Assembly: GCF_007991455.1 (NCBI RefSeq)
Contig: NZ_BJYJ01000009.1
Span: forward strand, 62,001 to 126,000
Origin: Chryseobacterium hagamense
GTDB lineage: Bacteria > Bacteroidota > Bacteroidia > Flavobacteriales > Weeksellaceae
Reading direction: 5' to 3'
DNA length: 64,000 nt
Of this stretch, positions 52,268 through 62,054 are shown piece by piece. The position numbers were made by a program, and so were the translations under genes. Every line of letters starts with the position of its first letter. Positions within the stretch are counted from its first letter, which is position 1. The notes below the pieces were generated by a model. That model worked only from the letters and a program-made list of their open reading frames with translations. It was not told the DNA's origin and made no database searches.

Positions 52268-53743
52268 ATGGCAAAATTAACCTCAAGAAGCGAAGATTAC
52301 AGCAAATGGTATAATGAGTTGGTGGTGAAAGCCGACTTAGCTGAAAACTCAGGAGTGCGGGGGTGTATGGTGATTAAACCGTACGGCTATGCAATCTGGG
52401 AGAAAATGCGTGATGAAATGGACCGGAAGTTCAAGGAAACGGGTCACGTAAATGCTTATTTCCCGCTGTTTGTACCCAAAAGCTTGTTTGAGGCTGAGGA
52501 GAAAAATGCAGAAGGTTTTGCTAAAGAATGTGCCGTAGTAACGCATTACCGTCTGAAAACGGATCCTGATAATCCTTCCAAACTGATTGTGGACCCGGAT
52601 GCCAAACTGGAGGAAGAACTGATTGTACGCCCTACTTCCGAAGCCATTATCTGGAATACGTATAAAAACTGGATCCAGTCCTACAGGGATCTTCCGATCC
52701 TGATCAACCAATGGGCGAATGTGGTTCGTTGGGAAATGAGGACGCGTCTTTTCCTTAGAACGGCAGAATTTTTATGGCAGGAAGGCCACACGGCGCATGC
52801 CACTAAAGATGAAGCAGTAGAAGAAGCGGAAAAAATGAATAAGGTGTATGCGGATTTTGCAGAAAACTTTATGGCAATGCCGGTCATCCAGGGACTGAAG
52901 ACGCCTTCCGAGAGATTTGCGGGAGCTGACGAAACCTACTGTATCGAAGCTTTGATGCAGGACGGTAAAGCTTTACAGGCCGGAACGTCCCACTTCCTCG
53001 GGCAGAACTTTGCAAAGGCCTTCGACGTTAAATTCACCAATAAAGAAGGAAAAATCGAGCATGCATGGGCGACATCCTGGGGAACCTCGACCCGTCTGAT
53101 GGGTGCGTTGATTATGACCCATTCCGATGATTTCGGATTGGTACTACCTCCTACGCTGGCTCCGATCCAGGTGGTTATTGTTCCTATTTTCAAAGGAGAA
53201 GAACAACTGGCCCAAATCAGTGAAGTGGCCCTGGACATCCAGGCCAGGCTGAGAACCAGGGGAATTTCCGTAAAATTCGATGATGATACCCAGAACAAGC
53301 CGGGCTGGAAGTTTGCAGAATATGAACTGAAAGGCGTGCCGGTAAGAATTGCCATGGGACCAAGGGATCTGGAGAACAATTCGGTGGAAATCGCCAGAAG
53401 GGATAATTTGACAAAGGAAGTACGCGCAATCGAAGGTATTGATTCATACATCGAAGATTTGCTGAAAACCATCCAGCAGGATATGTACACCAAAGCTTTT
53501 GAATTCAGAAAAAATAACATCACGAAAGTAGATACGTACGAAGAATTCAAAAAAGTGCTGGAAGAAAAAGGAGGGTTCATTTATGCCCATTGGGACGGAA
53601 CTGCTGAGGAAGAAGAGCAGATCAAAGACGAAACCAAAGCTACCATCAGATGTATTCCTTTGGATGATGATATTGAAGAAGGCGTTTCCCTGATTTCAGG
53701 AAAGCCGTCCCAGAGGAGGGTTTTATTTGCCAAAGCTTACTAG
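52268..53743 (+). CDS. proS: Prolyl-tRNA synthetase (archaeal/eukaryotic-type, short)
   Basis: 491-residue class II aminoacyl-tRNA synthetase that charges tRNA-Pro. It is the shorter ProRS type without the editing insertion. Visible parts are [30 protein letters not shown] (motif 1 region), [43 protein letters not shown]-type motif 2, [12 protein letters not shown], and the motif 3 area [23 protein letters not shown]. The anticodon-binding domain includes [18 protein letters not shown]. The C-terminus ends KAY, and the aromatic final residue matches this type. It is divergent from the Trp/Gly-rich lipoprotein gene and has its own terminator. Confidence 0.95.
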   Translation: MAKLTSRSEDYSKWYNELVVKADLAENSGVRGCMVIKPYGYAIWEKMRDEMDRKFKETGHVNAYFPLFVPKSLFEAEEKNAEGFAKECAVVTHYRLKTDPDNPSKLIVDPDAKLEEELIVRPTSEAIIWNTYKNWIQSYRDLPILINQWANVVRWEMRTRLFLRTAEFLWQEGHTAHATKDEAVEEAEKMNKVYADFAENFMAMPVIQGLKTPSERFAGADETYCIEALMQDGKALQAGTSHFLGQNFAKAFDVKFTNKEGKIEHAWATSWGTSTRLMGALIMTHSDDFGLVLPPTLAPIQVVIVPIFKGEEQLAQISEVALDIQARLRTRGISVKFDDDTQNKPGWKFAEYELKGVPVRIAMGPRDLENNSVEIARRDNLTKEVRAIEGIDSYIEDLLKTIQQDMYTKAFEFRKNNITKVDTYEEFKKVLEEKGGFIYAHWDGTAEEEEQIKDETKATIRCIPLDDDIEEGVSLISGKPSQRRVLFAKAY

Positions 53744-53830
53744 ATTATAATTGATGATTGCTCAATGATCATTCTTATCATTATAATTGAATGACATTTA
53801 GCATTTAATAGATTTAAACGCTTAAAATAT

Positions 53831-53870
53831 AAATCTGTAAAAGTTCACTGAATTTTTACAGATTTTTTTT
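53831..53870 (+). terminator. Terminator of proS
   Basis: AAATCTGTAAAA, loop, TTTTTACAGATTTTTTTT. Confidence 0.85.
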
Positions 53871-53935
53871 GTGGGATATATTTGGACTATTTTTTGTTAC
53901 TTTCTATTCCAACATTAATCTCAAAATATTTTATT

Positions 53936-55255
53936 ATGTCATTACACGCCATTGATCTAATTAAAGGACAATTGGGTCCTGCCCTGGAATCCCGGACGGC
54001 TGCCCAACTCGGAGAAAGTGAAAGTTCAGTTTCAAAAGCCATCCAGGGCCTTTTACCGGCCGTGGTAGGCGGACTGGCCAACAATGCCGACAATCCGGAG
54101 GTATTGGATACGATTTCAAATCCCTCTTCCAGCGGTATCTTAGGAAACCTGCCGGGAGGTTCATCCAACGATTCCGCTATTTCGCGTCTTTTATCGGTTC
54201 TTTTCGGCGACAGGCTGAACGGATTGATTGAAACAATTGCGGGCTATGCAGGAATCAGTAACAATTCTTCAAGCTCATTGCTGAATATGGTTGCCGGTGC
54301 TACCGTTGGTTCCCTGGGAAAATACGCTGCCGACAACAACCTGGACCATGCAGGAATTTCAAAATTGCTGAATGACCAGAAAGGAATCGTTTCTACCTTA
54401 CTGCCTGCGGGACTTTCTTTAGCCGCCCTCAATGAAAGCGGTGACTGGGATGCACGCTATAAATTTGACAATGACGGGGATGCCATAAAAATGCCGGCTG
54501 AGGAAAAGCCGGTATCCGGAGAGCCGAAAGTCGAAGTAACAAGAAGTGTTGCTCCTGGGGGAACCTTCCCGGACAGACCGACTACCAGCGACGGCGGATC
54601 GATCTGGAAATGGCTGCTTCCTCTGCTCCTTTTACTGGCTGCCGGCTTTTTCGTGTGGAAGCAGTGCGATAAAAAAGAAACAACCACAACAACGACTGTA
54701 AGTGATTCCGGAAATGTAGTTACCGATACAACCACAACTTCAGGAATGAAGGATACAGCGGCAATGGCGGCAACATCAAAAGTGGATGAGGATATCGATC
54801 TTAACGGTACTGCATTGAAAGGTTACAGAGGCGGAATGGAAGACCGTATGATTGCCTTCCTGAAATCAGGCGGCTATCAAAGTGCTGCTGATGACAATGC
54901 TTTAAAAAACGACTGGTACAATTTCGACCATGTGAATTTTAAATTGGGCAGTGCGACTGCACTGGAAGCAGGTTCCGAAGGACAGCTAAATAATCTTGTA
55001 GCGATCCTGAAAGCATATCCTGACGCGAAAATAAAAATCGGTGGCTATACTGATAAAACAGGTAACGAAGCTGCCAATTTAAAATTATCTGCCGAAAGGG
55101 CTGATTTTATTAAATCGTGGCTGGAAAAGCAGGGGGTAGGTTCACAGGTAACCGGAGCAGACGGATACGGAAGCCAGTTCGCTACCGTTGATGCCAAAGC
55201 TTCGGATACGGAAAGAGCGATCGACCGAAAAATGGCAGTGAGATTTTCAAAGTAA
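53936..55255 (+). CDS. DUF937 and OmpA-domain envelope protein
   Basis: 439 residues from the ATG at 53936 (MSLHAIDLIKGQLGPALESR). An upstream TTG extension would overlap the TATATTTG box at 53877-53884 and is rejected. Residues about 1-150 match the DUF937 domain (small Ala/Gly/Leu helical repeats with LLPAVVGGLANNADNP). One membrane helix lies at about 222-240 (WLLPLLLLLAAGFFVWKQC). A Thr-rich linker and the OmpA peptidoglycan-binding domain (about 320-439: FKLGSATALEAGSEGQLNNL, YTDKTGNEAANLKLSAERAD) follow. It is probably an inner-membrane protein that holds the peptidoglycan from the periplasmic side. The function of DUF937 is unknown. Confidence 0.85.
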   Translation: MSLHAIDLIKGQLGPALESRTAAQLGESESSVSKAIQGLLPAVVGGLANNADNPEVLDTISNPSSSGILGNLPGGSSNDSAISRLLSVLFGDRLNGLIETIAGYAGISNNSSSSLLNMVAGATVGSLGKYAADNNLDHAGISKLLNDQKGIVSTLLPAGLSLAALNESGDWDARYKFDNDGDAIKMPAEEKPVSGEPKVEVTRSVAPGGTFPDRPTTSDGGSIWKWLLPLLLLLAAGFFVWKQCDKKETTTTTTVSDSGNVVTDTTTTSGMKDTAAMAATSKVDEDIDLNGTALKGYRGGMEDRMIAFLKSGGYQSAADDNALKNDWYNFDHVNFKLGSATALEAGSEGQLNNLVAILKAYPDAKIKIGGYTDKTGNEAANLKLSAERADFIKSWLEKQGVGSQVTGADGYGSQFATVDAKASDTERAIDRKMAVRFSK

Positions 55256-55276
55256 TCCTGTCGGTAATATGATATG

Positions 55277-55307
55277 AAATCCCGGAATGTTTCCGGGATT
55301 TTCTTTT
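55277..55307 (+). terminator. Terminator of the DUF937-OmpA gene
   Basis: AAATCCCGGAA-TGT-TTCCGGGATTTTC. Confidence 0.85.
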
Positions 55308-55311
55308 GGCC

Positions 55312-55341
55312 TTGCCCTTTTCATTAATTTAATTATATTTG
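55312..55341 (+). promoter_or_regulatory. Promoter of mntH
   Basis: TTG (55312-55314), 19-bp spacer, TATATTTG (55334-55341): matches the Bacteroidetes -33/-7 consensus. The ATG at 55363 is 22 bp downstream. Confidence 0.75.
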
Positions 55342-55362
55342 TTAGTCATTTCTAACATTTTT

Positions 55363-56703
55363 ATGAGCTCAAATTTAAAAAACGCGTGGCGTAAAGATAA
55401 AACCTCTCATTCCCTGTCCGAAGCTTATTCTTCGGTAAAGATCCCTAAAAACGGAAGCTTCTGGAGGAAGTATCTGGCTTTTGCCGGGCCCGGACTTATG
55501 GTTGCCGTAGGATATATGGATCCCGGAAACTGGGCGACGGATATTGCCGGAGGGGCACAGTTCGGGTATATCCTGCTTTCGGTAATTCTGATTTCCAATA
55601 TTTTTGCGATGGTACTGCAGCATCTTTCCGTAAAACTCGGTGTTGTGGCCGAAAGGGATCTTGCCCAGGCCTGCAGGGATCATTTCAGCCCTACCACCAA
55701 CTTTATCCTTTGGGTATTCTGCGAAATTGCCATTGCAGCCTGTGATCTTGCTGAAGTCATCGGTTCTGCGATCGCCCTGAATCTCCTTTTCCATATTCCG
55801 CTGACCTGGGGAATTGTAATTACTACTGCAGATGTGCTGTTCATCCTTCTTCTGCAGTCGAAAGGGTTCCGCTGGATCGAAAGTATTGTCGGAGGACTGA
55901 TTTTTATTATCCTTGCATGTTTTATTTACGAACTGGTGATTTCAAAACCGGCTATTCATGAGTTATTGGGCGGACTGGTTCCGCAGAAAGAAATCATCCG
56001 GAATCCGGCGATGCTGTATATTGCCATCGGAATTCTGGGAGCCACCGTGATGCCGCATAATTTATACCTTCACAGCAGCATTGTGCAGACCCGGGATTAT
56101 TCCCGTGATACGGCAGGAAAAAAGGAAGCCATTAAATTTGCCACTCTAGACAGTACGGTTTCCCTGATGCTGGCTTTCTTCATCAATGGAGCGATCTTAA
56201 TTCTGGCGGCAGCCACTTTTCATGTTTCGGGCAATAAAGATGTCGCGGATATTCATGATGCCTACAAAATGCTGACGCCGATCTTAGGAGCTTCCATGGC
56301 GAGCATCGTATTTGCCGTAGCCTTACTGGCTTCAGGACAGAATTCGACCCTGACCGGAACGTTGGCCGGCCAGATTGTTATGGAAGGTTTTTTAAATATC
56401 AGATTAAAGCCCTGGGTACGACGTCTGATCACCCGTCTGATTGCCGTTATCCCGGCACTGATCGTTTCCGTTATATATGGTGAAAGCGGCACTACCGAAT
56501 TGCTGGTTTTAAGCCAGGTAATTCTATCGATGCAGCTGAGCTTTGCCGTTGTTCCTCTGGTGATGTTTACCAATGACAAAGCCAAAATGGGTGAATTTGT
56601 GAACAAACCCTTTCTAAAAGCAGGAGTGTGGATTATTTCAGTTATCATTATTATTCTGAATCTTTACCTGCTGTACCAGACGTTTTTTGGGCAGGGCGTT
56701 TGA
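55363..56703 (+). CDS. mntH: Nramp family divalent metal transporter
   Basis: 446 residues from the ATG at 55363; an earlier TTG lies within the promoter -7 box. Inner-membrane proton-coupled importer of Mn2+/Fe2+ with eleven to twelve helices. The TM1 metal motif is YMDPGNWATDIAGG at about 49-62, and the TM6 motif is GATVMPHNLYLHSS at about 217-230 (the A/V-M-P-H-N box). LASGQNSTLTGTLAGQIVMEGFL is the TM8 family signature. The Asn and Asp of DPGN and the Met of MPHN are all present, so function should be intact. No MntR/Fur-like dyad is obvious between promoter and start. Confidence 0.92.
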   Translation: MSSNLKNAWRKDKTSHSLSEAYSSVKIPKNGSFWRKYLAFAGPGLMVAVGYMDPGNWATDIAGGAQFGYILLSVILISNIFAMVLQHLSVKLGVVAERDLAQACRDHFSPTTNFILWVFCEIAIAACDLAEVIGSAIALNLLFHIPLTWGIVITTADVLFILLLQSKGFRWIESIVGGLIFIILACFIYELVISKPAIHELLGGLVPQKEIIRNPAMLYIAIGILGATVMPHNLYLHSSIVQTRDYSRDTAGKKEAIKFATLDSTVSLMLAFFINGAILILAAATFHVSGNKDVADIHDAYKMLTPILGASMASIVFAVALLASGQNSTLTGTLAGQIVMEGFLNIRLKPWVRRLITRLIAVIPALIVSVIYGESGTTELLVLSQVILSMQLSFAVVPLVMFTNDKAKMGEFVNKPFLKAGVWIISVIIIILNLYLLYQTFFGQGV

Positions 56704-57242
56704 GGAATGATGAGTTATTAGTTATAAACGATAAATAATGCACGGGTGTTGATATTACGGAGGTTTTCGTTTTTTCTGTCGTTCCTTCGGAGATCTGAAT
56801 ATCGTATTACCGCTTGCACTGGAACGGTACGAAACCCACCACTCACCTCTTACACTTACCTGTCAAAATTTTCTTGAATTTTCGACATCTATCCGGTTCG
56901 CATGAGGGTTAAGTTCTTTTAGACTTTCTATCTGCAAGATCTGCGGGAAATTAGATTCTTTAAATGCAGACGATTCCGGGCTATCCCTGATTTTATTAAA
57001 AAATAAAATCCTCGCGGATTACTGGATGAAAGCATTAAAAACCTTTTGCGGCCCTGCGTTTTTCCGACACTTATCTGCGGTATAAAACTGACCATTCACA
57101 ATTCACTTGCCGGGCAAAATCCACCGTTAATTATAGCCTATTGACTATGCAGTATTCACTATATACCCATAATCTGACGAAATGTCATGCTTTTTTCTTT
57201 GGCAGAATGTTTGTGAATAAAAAGGAAAATAAAGATTGAATT
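56704..57242. other. Intergenic region upstream of grpE
   Basis: 539 bp without a convincing gene. Short fragments such as CTGCAAGATCTGCGGGAAATTA resemble sequence near 42895-42945 and may be remains of intergenic repeats. No consensus promoter is evident in front of grpE. Confidence 0.45.
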
Positions 57243-57779
57243 ATGGAAAACCAGGATATTAACGAAGAAAGCATCAACAATCAGGAAGATACGACGATCC
57301 AGAATGAAGCGGCAACGGAGGAAAATGTGACAGTAAAACCGACTGCAGAGGAACTTTTGGCAGAAGAAAAAGACCGGTACATCAGATTATACGCCGAATT
57401 CGAAAACTATAAAAAAAGAACCTCCAAAGAAAAGATGGAGTTCTTTCAATATGCAAATCAGGACATGATGATCTCAATGCTGGGGGTGCTGGATGATTTT
57501 GAAAGAGCCATTAAGGAAATTGCCAAAAACGGCAACGCCACAGACCTTCAGGGGGTGGAACTGATCTACAATAAATTCAAAAACAAACTTACCGAAAAGG
57601 GATTAAAAGCGATGGAAGTAAGAGCCGGAGACAGCTTTAACGTGGATTTCCATGAAGCCATCACCCAGATTCCTGCACCGTCCGAGGACCTGAAGGGAAA
57701 AATTGTAGATGTTATTGAAACAGGATATACCCTGGGCGAAAAGGTGATCCGTTTTGCAAAAGTAGTCACCGGAAATTAA
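57243..57779 (+). CDS. grpE: Nucleotide exchange factor GrpE
   Basis: 178-residue co-chaperone that releases ADP from DnaK. An acidic, probably disordered N-terminus (1-45) leads to the long dimerising helix (about 45-95, LAEEKDRYIRLYAEFENYKKRTSKEK) and the C-terminal beta-domain (about 115-178: VELIYNKFKNKLTEKGLKAM, FNVDFHEAITQIP, KGKIVDVIETGYTLGEKVIRFAKVVTG). Length is standard. It precedes dnaJ by 76 bp in the same direction, the usual pairing; dnaK is not in the window. Confidence 0.95.
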   Translation: MENQDINEESINNQEDTTIQNEAATEENVTVKPTAEELLAEEKDRYIRLYAEFENYKKRTSKEKMEFFQYANQDMMISMLGVLDDFERAIKEIAKNGNATDLQGVELIYNKFKNKLTEKGLKAMEVRAGDSFNVDFHEAITQIPAPSEDLKGKIVDVIETGYTLGEKVIRFAKVVTGN

Positions 57780-57855
57780 AAAACAGCCATAAGTAAGGAG
57801 TAATAAGCAATTTTGATATTACTCATTATTCATTACTAATTACTCATATATAAAG

Positions 57856-58971
57856 ATGTCAAAAAGAGATTATTACGAGGTTCTGGAGATCAGCAAATCT
57901 GCTTCAGCCGACGAGATAAAAAAAGCCTACCGTAAGATGGCCATTAAGTATCACCCGGATAAAAACCCGGGCGATAAAGATGCTGAAGATAAATTCAAAG
58001 AAGCAGCGGAAGCATATGAAGTGCTGAGCGACGAGCAGAAAAGAGCCCGATACGATCAGTTTGGCCATGCAGGAATGGGTGGAAACGGCGGATTCGGAGG
58101 CGGATTCGGAGGCGGCGGAATGAATATGGAAGATATTTTCAGCCAGTTCGGTGATATCTTCGGCGGCGGTTTCGGAGGATTCGGCGGCGGCGGCGGCCGT
58201 CAGCAGGTAAAAGGTTCCAATTTAAGAATCAGAATCAGGCTGAACCTCGACGAGATGGTGAACGGTACCCAGAAAACCATTAAAGTAAAAAAAATGAAGC
58301 TGGCGGAAGGAGCCACTTCAAAGACCTGCCCTACCTGTAACGGAACCGGAGTCCAGCTGAAAGTAATGAATACCATGTTCGGACAGATGCAGACGCAGAC
58401 GACCTGCGGAACCTGTCAGGGAATCGGTAAAGTAGCCGATAAAATCCCTGCCGGGGCCAATGCACAGGGTCTTATAAAAGATGAAGAGGAAGTAACCATC
58501 AATATACCGGCAGGAGCCAGAGACGGCATCCAGCTGAACGTGAGAGGAAAAGGAAATGATGCTCCGTTCGGGGGAATTCCGGGAGATCTTCTGGTGATCA
58601 TTGAAGAGGAAGTGGATAAAGTGATCAAAAGAGAAGGCGACAACCTTCACCAGGAACTGTATATTTCTTTCGCAGAAGCGGCACTGGGCACTAAAAAAGA
58701 AGTACCGACCGTCGGCGGAAAAGTAAAAATAACCATTGATGCAGGTACCCAATCCGGAAAAATCCTGAGATTAGCCGGGAAAGGACTGCCGAGCATCGAC
58801 AGTTACGGAAAAGGCGATATGTTCATCCACATCAATGTCTGGACACCGCAGAAACTGACGAAGGAACAGACCGATTTCTTCGAGAAGCAGATGAGCAGCG
58901 GTGAAATGGTAGCAGAACCATCCGGAAAAGAAAAAACGTTTTTTGATAAAGTAAAAGATTTATTCAATTAA
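57856..58971 (+). CDS. dnaJ: Chaperone protein DnaJ with only two of four zinc-finger motifs
   Basis: 371-residue co-chaperone that stimulates the DnaK ATPase. The J domain (1-70) carries HPD at 33-35. A Gly/Phe-rich region (about 71-115) follows, then the substrate-binding domain. The cysteine-rich region normally holds four C-x2-C-x-G-x-G motifs; here only CPTCNGTG (158-165) and CGTCQGIG (184-191) are present, corresponding by position to motifs 2 and 3. The places of motifs 1 and 4 read KLAEGATSK and IPAGANAQG. One zinc centre should therefore remain. The C-terminal domains ([62 protein letters not shown]) are intact. Confidence 0.93.
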   Translation: MSKRDYYEVLEISKSASADEIKKAYRKMAIKYHPDKNPGDKDAEDKFKEAAEAYEVLSDEQKRARYDQFGHAGMGGNGGFGGGFGGGGMNMEDIFSQFGDIFGGGFGGFGGGGGRQQVKGSNLRIRIRLNLDEMVNGTQKTIKVKKMKLAEGATSKTCPTCNGTGVQLKVMNTMFGQMQTQTTCGTCQGIGKVADKIPAGANAQGLIKDEEEVTINIPAGARDGIQLNVRGKGNDAPFGGIPGDLLVIIEEEVDKVIKREGDNLHQELYISFAEAALGTKKEVPTVGGKVKITIDAGTQSGKILRLAGKGLPSIDSYGKGDMFIHINVWTPQKLTKEQTDFFEKQMSSGEMVAEPSGKEKTFFDKVKDLFN

Positions 58972-58981
58972 AATATTTGAA

Positions 58982-59012
58982 AGAGGCTTATTTTTTGTAG
59001 GTCTCTTTTTTC
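58982..59012 (+). terminator. Weak terminator after dnaJ
   Basis: AAGAGGC, long loop, GGTCTCTTTTTT: a short stem followed by a T run, 10 bp past the stop. Confidence 0.55.
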
Positions 59013-59089
59013 ACATTCATTACTGACTGACAATAGACCAATCATTAAATTAAAAATATCTGCGCTATAGACGCTAATGCAAATTTCAC

Positions 59090-59440
59090 ATGAATTACAA
59101 GCTTCAACTCCGTACACCAGACTCTACCCCAAATCTTGTTTTTAACACGATTTTTTTCGATGCATTCAAAGTAAATATCGTAGAGCGATATTTCGGTCGT
59201 GTTCCGAAATCATGTGAGGTTTTATTTAAGATAAGAACCTTGGATGATGTACTTGTTCAGCGAAAAGACGGGAATACCAGAGTAAAAATCAAAGATGCCG
59301 ATCTTGAAACGTATATGAGACTTATAAAAGTATTAGGATCATACGAATACCGCAATCATCTGATCAACCGAAATGAAGCCGAACAGGATCTGGTTCACTT
59401 TATTCTGAGACTGGTGATTATGAATTACGATTTAAACTAA
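59090..59440 (+). CDS. Conserved-looking hypothetical protein (116 aa)
   Basis: A soluble protein with no signal peptide or membrane segment. Sequence features: MNYKLQLRTPDSTPNLVFNT, then FDAFKVNIVERYFGRVPKSCEVLFKIRTLDDVLV and a C-terminal helical part (AEQDLVHFILRLVIMNYDLN). I do not recognise a family with certainty. It lies between dnaJ and a terminator and is probably its own short transcript; the start at 59090 is the first ATG in frame. Codon use resembles the neighbours, arguing for a real gene. Confidence 0.65.
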   Translation: MNYKLQLRTPDSTPNLVFNTIFFDAFKVNIVERYFGRVPKSCEVLFKIRTLDDVLVQRKDGNTRVKIKDADLETYMRLIKVLGSYEYRNHLINRNEAEQDLVHFILRLVIMNYDLN

Positions 59441-59466
59441 TTATTAATTGATTACCGTATAAAACA

Positions 59467-59500
59467 GGCTGTCCGGATTGCCGGACGGTCTCTTTTATTT
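59467..59500. terminator. Terminator between the 116-aa gene and the acyltransferase
   Basis: GTCCGG-ATTG-CCGGAC stem extended by CTG/CGG, then TCTCTTTTATTTT on the plus strand. Confidence 0.7.
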
Positions 59501-59594
59501 TGTGCTGCCCTTACGAAACTATGGGGACTTTTCAGATTCTCACAAATCTTAAAATCTTTTTTGAACCTTGCAGGTATGAATCCGGAATATCTGT

Positions 59595-60518
59595 TTACAG
59601 GAGATATCTCAGCCTGCGGTTGAGGAATACCAGAATAAGGCTGGCAGCCATTAAAACCACGATAAAAACAAGATCCTGCCAAGAAGTAAAGTAACCGGAT
59701 TTATATACCCATTCGATAACCAGCGGGTGAATCAGGTAAATGGCGGTTGAAATGCTTGCCAGGATTCTGGAATCTGTTTTCGCCGTTATATTTTTACAGT
59801 ATAGAAACATGAGAGGACAGGCAATCAACAATGAAAACAGCAGGTCGATACTCTCTTTTTTCTGCAGATGAAATATTTTTTCATTCAGAAAAGCCTCTCC
59901 TATCACCGTTCCGGCAGAGAGCAAAACTATTATTAACGAAGGCTTCCGTTTTGTATCAATTCCCAGTTTTTTAATTAAAAAACCGATCCCGAGAAACGGA
60001 AAGCAGACAAACAGAAAATTCCGATAGGCAGGAAACAAATTGAATACCGCATCCGTATCCCCTTTGAAGCAATGTGCGTTCCCGAGATATTGGATCACAT
60101 AGCCGCAGCAAAAACAGGATATTAAAATTAAAAACAGCTTCTGAGCAGGAATATTCCGCAGCACATACAAAAGCAGTCCGGCCAATAAAGTACCGATGAG
60201 ATACCATAAATGATGGTAACCAAAAATAAGATTCATTACATACCCATCATCTTTTTTCCATAAAGGAATGTAGATCACCGACCAGATGGCATACAGTAAA
60301 AAGATCCGGAAAGACCATTTTTTCAGCTTGGCAGGATCATTCACATAGAAAAAGAAATATCCGGAAATGATCAGGAATACCGGAACCCCGATCCTGAAAA
60401 GTCCGTTGACCAGCACATAGCTCAGGGAGGGATAAGTATCCCGAAGAATATGCAGATGCAGGCAGACCACAAAAGAGGCCAGCACAATTTTTAAAATATC
60501 GATCGATAAATTTCTCAT
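59595..60518 (-). CDS. Acyltransferase 3 family membrane protein
   Basis: 307-residue integral membrane protein with about ten hydrophobic helices, of the acyltransferase 3 (OafA/WecH-like) group that O-acylates cell-surface sugars. The N-terminal motif reads RNLSIDILKIVLASFVVCLHLHI, with the conserved catalytic-region His at its end. GVPVFLIISGYFFF and YHHLWYLIGTLLAGLLLYVL are the next family-typical segments. The acceptor is unknown; no polysaccharide locus is adjacent. The start ATG lies 8 bp below the terminator of the DUF808 gene, so its promoter must overlap that hairpin or lie in it. Confidence 0.82.
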   Translation of the reverse strand: MRNLSIDILKIVLASFVVCLHLHILRDTYPSLSYVLVNGLFRIGVPVFLIISGYFFFYVNDPAKLKKWSFRIFLLYAIWSVIYIPLWKKDDGYVMNLIFGYHHLWYLIGTLLAGLLLYVLRNIPAQKLFLILISCFCCGYVIQYLGNAHCFKGDTDAVFNLFPAYRNFLFVCFPFLGIGFLIKKLGIDTKRKPSLIIVLLSAGTVIGEAFLNEKIFHLQKKESIDLLFSLLIACPLMFLYCKNITAKTDSRILASISTAIYLIHPLVIEWVYKSGYFTSWQDLVFIVVLMAASLILVFLNRRLRYLL

Positions 60519-60525
60519 GGATGAT

Positions 60526-60558
60526 CAAAAAAAGCTTACGATTTACTCATAAGCTTTT
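60526..60558 (-). terminator. Terminator of the DUF808 gene
   Basis: On the minus strand, AAAAGCTTA, 11-base loop, TAAGCTTTTTTT. Confidence 0.85.
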
Positions 60559-60582
60559 GTATATTTCAAAGGTAAGATTAAA

Positions 60583-61476
60583 TTATTTACTTTTCACTAA
60601 CGAAACAGCTCCTTTTCCCAGGGTAAACAGAATCACGCCTAAAATTCCTCCTGCAAGACCAAGTATGATTTCTTTCAGTTTGGTGAGGATTTCACTGGAA
60701 GACCAGTCCGGGAAGAGGTGGTGGAAATAATCGATGCGGTGGGCAAAGATTCCGCCGGCAACCATAATCAGGGCAACGGTTCCGATAACCCCTAATGCTT
60801 TGATCACGATCGGTAATGCCTTTACCAGCAGATGCCCGAGTTTTCCGAAGAATCCTTTATCATTGCTTCTTTTGATCAGCTTAAATCCGGCATCATCCAT
60901 TCTTACGATCAGGGCTACAATTCCGTATACGCCTACCGTGGCAATGAAGGCAACCAACGTGGTTACGAGGATTTGCGTAATAAAAGGATGGCTTTCTTCG
61001 AGTACCGTGCCCAATGCAATAATTACAATTTCAATGGATAAAATAAAATCGGTGGTAATGGCCGATTTTATTTTTGATTTTTCCAACTCTTCCGGGCTTT
61101 GTTCTTTTACTTCCTCTTCTACTTCATGTCCTTTTTTGTCGCGGTGGAAAAGATACTCTATAATTTTCTCTACCCCTTCAAAGGAAAGATACAGTCCCCC
61201 CAGAATCAGCACATAGTTAATGGCAGGAGCATAAAGCCAGTTCAGCAGGAATACGATCGGGAGGATGATGAGTTTATTGATGAATGAACCTTTGGTAATC
61301 GCCCACAGGACAGGAAGTTCTCTTGACGATAAGAAACCTGTTGCTTTTTCAGCATTTACCGCAAGATCATCTCCCAGGATGCCCGCTGTTTTCTGAGTGG
61401 CTACTTTACTCGTCACCGCCACATCGTCCATCAATGCCCCGATATCGTCCAGGATCGCAAAAAAACCAGATGCCAT
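60583..61476 (-). CDS. DUF808 family membrane protein
   Basis: 297-residue inner-membrane protein of the DUF808 (YedI-like) family, function unknown. The N-terminal signature is MASGFFAILDDIGALMDDVAVTSKVATQKTAGILGDDLAVNAEKA with the characteristic DDIA/DDVA repeats. Then LPVLWAITKGSFINKLIILP, LILGGLYLSFEGVEKIIEYL, KIKSAITTDFILSIEIVIIALGT and the C-terminal LIMVAGGIFAHRID segments cover six to seven membrane helices. Length is the family norm. Stands alone. Confidence 0.88.
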   Translation of the reverse strand: MASGFFAILDDIGALMDDVAVTSKVATQKTAGILGDDLAVNAEKATGFLSSRELPVLWAITKGSFINKLIILPIVFLLNWLYAPAINYVLILGGLYLSFEGVEKIIEYLFHRDKKGHEVEEEVKEQSPEELEKSKIKSAITTDFILSIEIVIIALGTVLEESHPFITQILVTTLVAFIATVGVYGIVALIVRMDDAGFKLIKRSNDKGFFGKLGHLLVKALPIVIKALGVIGTVALIMVAGGIFAHRIDYFHHLFPDWSSSEILTKLKEIILGLAGGILGVILFTLGKGAVSLVKSK

Positions 61477-61640
61477 AGTATTTTAATATTTTTTTAATAA
61501 TTGTTAAAGCGCAAAATTAATTATTTAATTCGGTTTTCCGCATGCGCCGGTATTAATTTCAGCATTATACTTAGCAAAGAATACACCGTTGATTAAATAG
61601 GCCGGGTTATTGGTTCATGGACTGGAAGAGTAGTTTGGAA

Positions 61641-61711
61641 GGCTTCGAGAACCTCAGCCTGACAGCTTATAATTAGATTAGTATTATGTCATCCGGCTCT
61701 CGAAGGATTAC
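61641..61711. repeat. REP-like inverted pair overlapping the GIY-YIG gene end
   Basis: GGCTTCGAGAACCTCAGCC plus TGACAG at 61641-61665, and the inverted relative GTCATCCGGCTCTCGAAGG at 61688-61706. The second arm lies inside the coding region and supplies the last residues (LREPDDI) of the nuclease. Confidence 0.75.
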
Positions 61712-62017
61712 AAGGCCAGTATCATCTATTCGGCTTTTTTCTTTTGATAGGTTTGGCAGCTTTTCCCATTCATCATTCATAATAGCTTCTTTCTTTTTTC
61801 TGCTCCATCCTTTCACCTGCTTTTCAAATACGATGGCTTGATTTACATCATTGAATTCTGTATGAAAGACCAATTCAACAGGTCTTCTTGAATATGTATA
61901 TGAATCAGGATTCACACCTGCTATATGATATTGCATTCTTTTTTCGATATCATTGGTAACACCGGTGTAATAGGAATTATCAGAACATTTGAGAATGTAG
62001 ACATAGTATCTTTTCAT
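61673..62017 (-). CDS. GIY-YIG nuclease family protein
   Basis: 114-residue single-domain nuclease of the URI/UvrC-N group. YYVYILKCSDNSYYTGVTND at residues about 4-23 holds the GIY-YIG strand pair (YVYIL/YYTGV). RMQYHIAGVNPDSYTYSRRPVELVFHTEF contains the conserved Arg and catalytic-region residues, and the Glu is in AIVFEKQVKGWSRKKKEAIM. The core is complete and likely active on DNA. The C-terminal tail, VILREPDDIILI, is encoded by a REP-like repeat, so it is probably an addition to the original protein. It is flanked by perfect 25-bp direct copies of the same repeat (61641-61665, 62055-62079). Confidence 0.9.
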   Translation of the reverse strand: MKRYYVYILKCSDNSYYTGVTNDIEKRMQYHIAGVNPDSYTYSRRPVELVFHTEFNDVNQAIVFEKQVKGWSRKKKEAIMNDEWEKLPNLSKEKSRIDDTGLVILREPDDIILI

Positions 62018-62054
62018 ATTGTATTTTAGTTAAAGATACGAATATTTGCAAAAA

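Noticed and set aside
53882..53935. TTG start extending the DUF937-OmpA protein
   Set aside because: Lies in a likely -7 box and adds no conserved sequence; the DUF937 domain begins at the ATG at 53936.
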